Source: UMGS1519 sp963621885
GTDB lineage: Bacteria > Actinomycetota > Coriobacteriia > Coriobacteriales > Eggerthellaceae
Length of the DNA: 5,038 nt
NCBI GenBank assembly: GCA_963621885.1
Contig: CAVFFT010000032.1
Coordinates: 1-5,038, forward strand
Reading direction: 5' to 3'
Shown here: piece by piece, positions 4,921 to 5,038 of the stretch
Layout of the letters: every line of letters starts with the position of its first letter
Numbering within the stretch: the first letter of the stretch is position 1
Notes under the pieces: model-generated
What the model was told of the DNA's origin: nothing
What the model saw: only the letters and a program-made list of their open reading frames with translations
The model's database searches: none
Program-made: the position numbers and the translations under genes

Positions 4921-5015
4921 GGAGCGCGAATGGCGGCGTGCGCTGGGATGGCGTGTGCTGGGGTGACGGCGCTTGCCAGACTGGTGGCGCGCATCAGACC
5001 GCCGCAAGCCGGACA

Positions 5016-5036
5016 GCCGCGTTCCGGGTTCGCGGC
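5016..5036. other. GC-rich hairpin at the window edge
   Basis: GCCGCG (5016-5021) and CGCGGC (5031-5036) form a perfect 6-bp GC-only inverted repeat around a 9-nt loop, TTCCGGGTT. Sequence after it is cut off, so I cannot say whether a T-tract follows. A tRNA T-arm was considered, but the loop is the wrong length and lacks TTCRA. Confidence 0.4.
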
Positions 5037-5038
5037 GC

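Larger units (their letters stand above)
4830..5038. other. Non-coding sequence downstream of trpS
   Basis: This 209-bp stretch is GC-rich and holds no gene I can support. The frame of trpS stays open after its TAG to the window edge, but the encoded sequence (Trp-, Cys- and Gly-rich) looks random. The stretch contains terminator-like hairpins, an 8-bp CCTAGGTG tract at the stop, and an inverted repeat GCTTGC (4971-4976)/GCAAGC (5004-5009). A gene may begin beyond the edge. Confidence 0.5.

Noticed and set aside
3618..4994. 458-residue open frame on the minus strand opposite trpS
   Set aside because: It is the same high-GC shadow effect. The sequence is His/Arg/Ala-rich with no recognisable motifs, and trpS accounts for the stretch fully.
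4827..5038. Stop-codon read-through of trpS (TAG followed by an open frame to the window edge)
   Set aside because: TrpRS is complete at the TAG, and the following 69 codons look random in composition. Long open frames are expected by chance in GC-rich DNA.
4851..5038. New gene starting at ATG 4851 and running off the edge
   Set aside because: It has no ribosome binding site and an atypical Trp/Cys-rich sequence, and a candidate terminator lies inside it.
5004..5038. tRNA gene end (T-arm-like hairpin at the edge)
   Set aside because: The loop has nine bases and lacks the TTCRA consensus; no anticodon or D-arm is seen upstream.

Overview
The window reads as an ordinary housekeeping segment of a moderately high-GC bacterium. 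Coding is dense, GC-ending codons dominate, and there are strong AGGGAGG-type ribosome binding sites. There are no transposases, integrases, CRISPR repeats, tRNAs or rRNAs. The proteins combine a high-GC codon style with a tryptophanyl-tRNA synthetase of the form I recall from streptococci and clostridia (DRPTGKLHLGHYVGSL). Together with the Ala/Gly/Ser/Asp-rich linkers, this suggests a Coriobacteriia-like gut actinobacterium. That placement is an inference from remembered sequence features, not a database result.

Layout, left to right. Positions 1-132 are a comparatively AT-rich intergenic strip with two hairpins and an 11-nt tandem repeat; it lies downstream of the first gene and may end its transcription. 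Positions 133-759 (minus) encode a gamma-class carbonic-anhydrase-like hexapeptide-repeat protein. A 39-bp divergent gap (760-798) holds a perfect 6-bp inverted repeat and two apparently overlapping promoters. Positions 799-2862 (plus) encode a YheS/YdiF-like ABC-F ATPase. It overlaps by 4 nt (ATGA) the tRNA wobble-ribose methyltransferase gene trmL (2859-3473). A 240-bp gap (3474-3713) follows, with several inverted repeats, a weak candidate small gene on the minus strand, and the probable trpS promoter. Positions 3714-4829 encode tryptophanyl-tRNA synthetase (trpS). The last 209 bases hold terminator-like hairpins and no gene I can defend.

Functionally, three of the four clear genes serve translation: a ribosome-associated ABC-F factor, a tRNA modification enzyme and an aminoacyl-tRNA synthetase. 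ABC-F and trmL look translationally coupled. The carbonic-anhydrase-like gene diverges from them and shares only the promoter gap. I see no convincing undescribed system. The points most worth a second look are the compact overlapping divergent promoter with possible leaderless translation of the ABC-F gene, the roughly 50-residue acidic low-complexity insertion in TrmL, and the structured gap upstream of trpS with its possible small minus-strand ORF.
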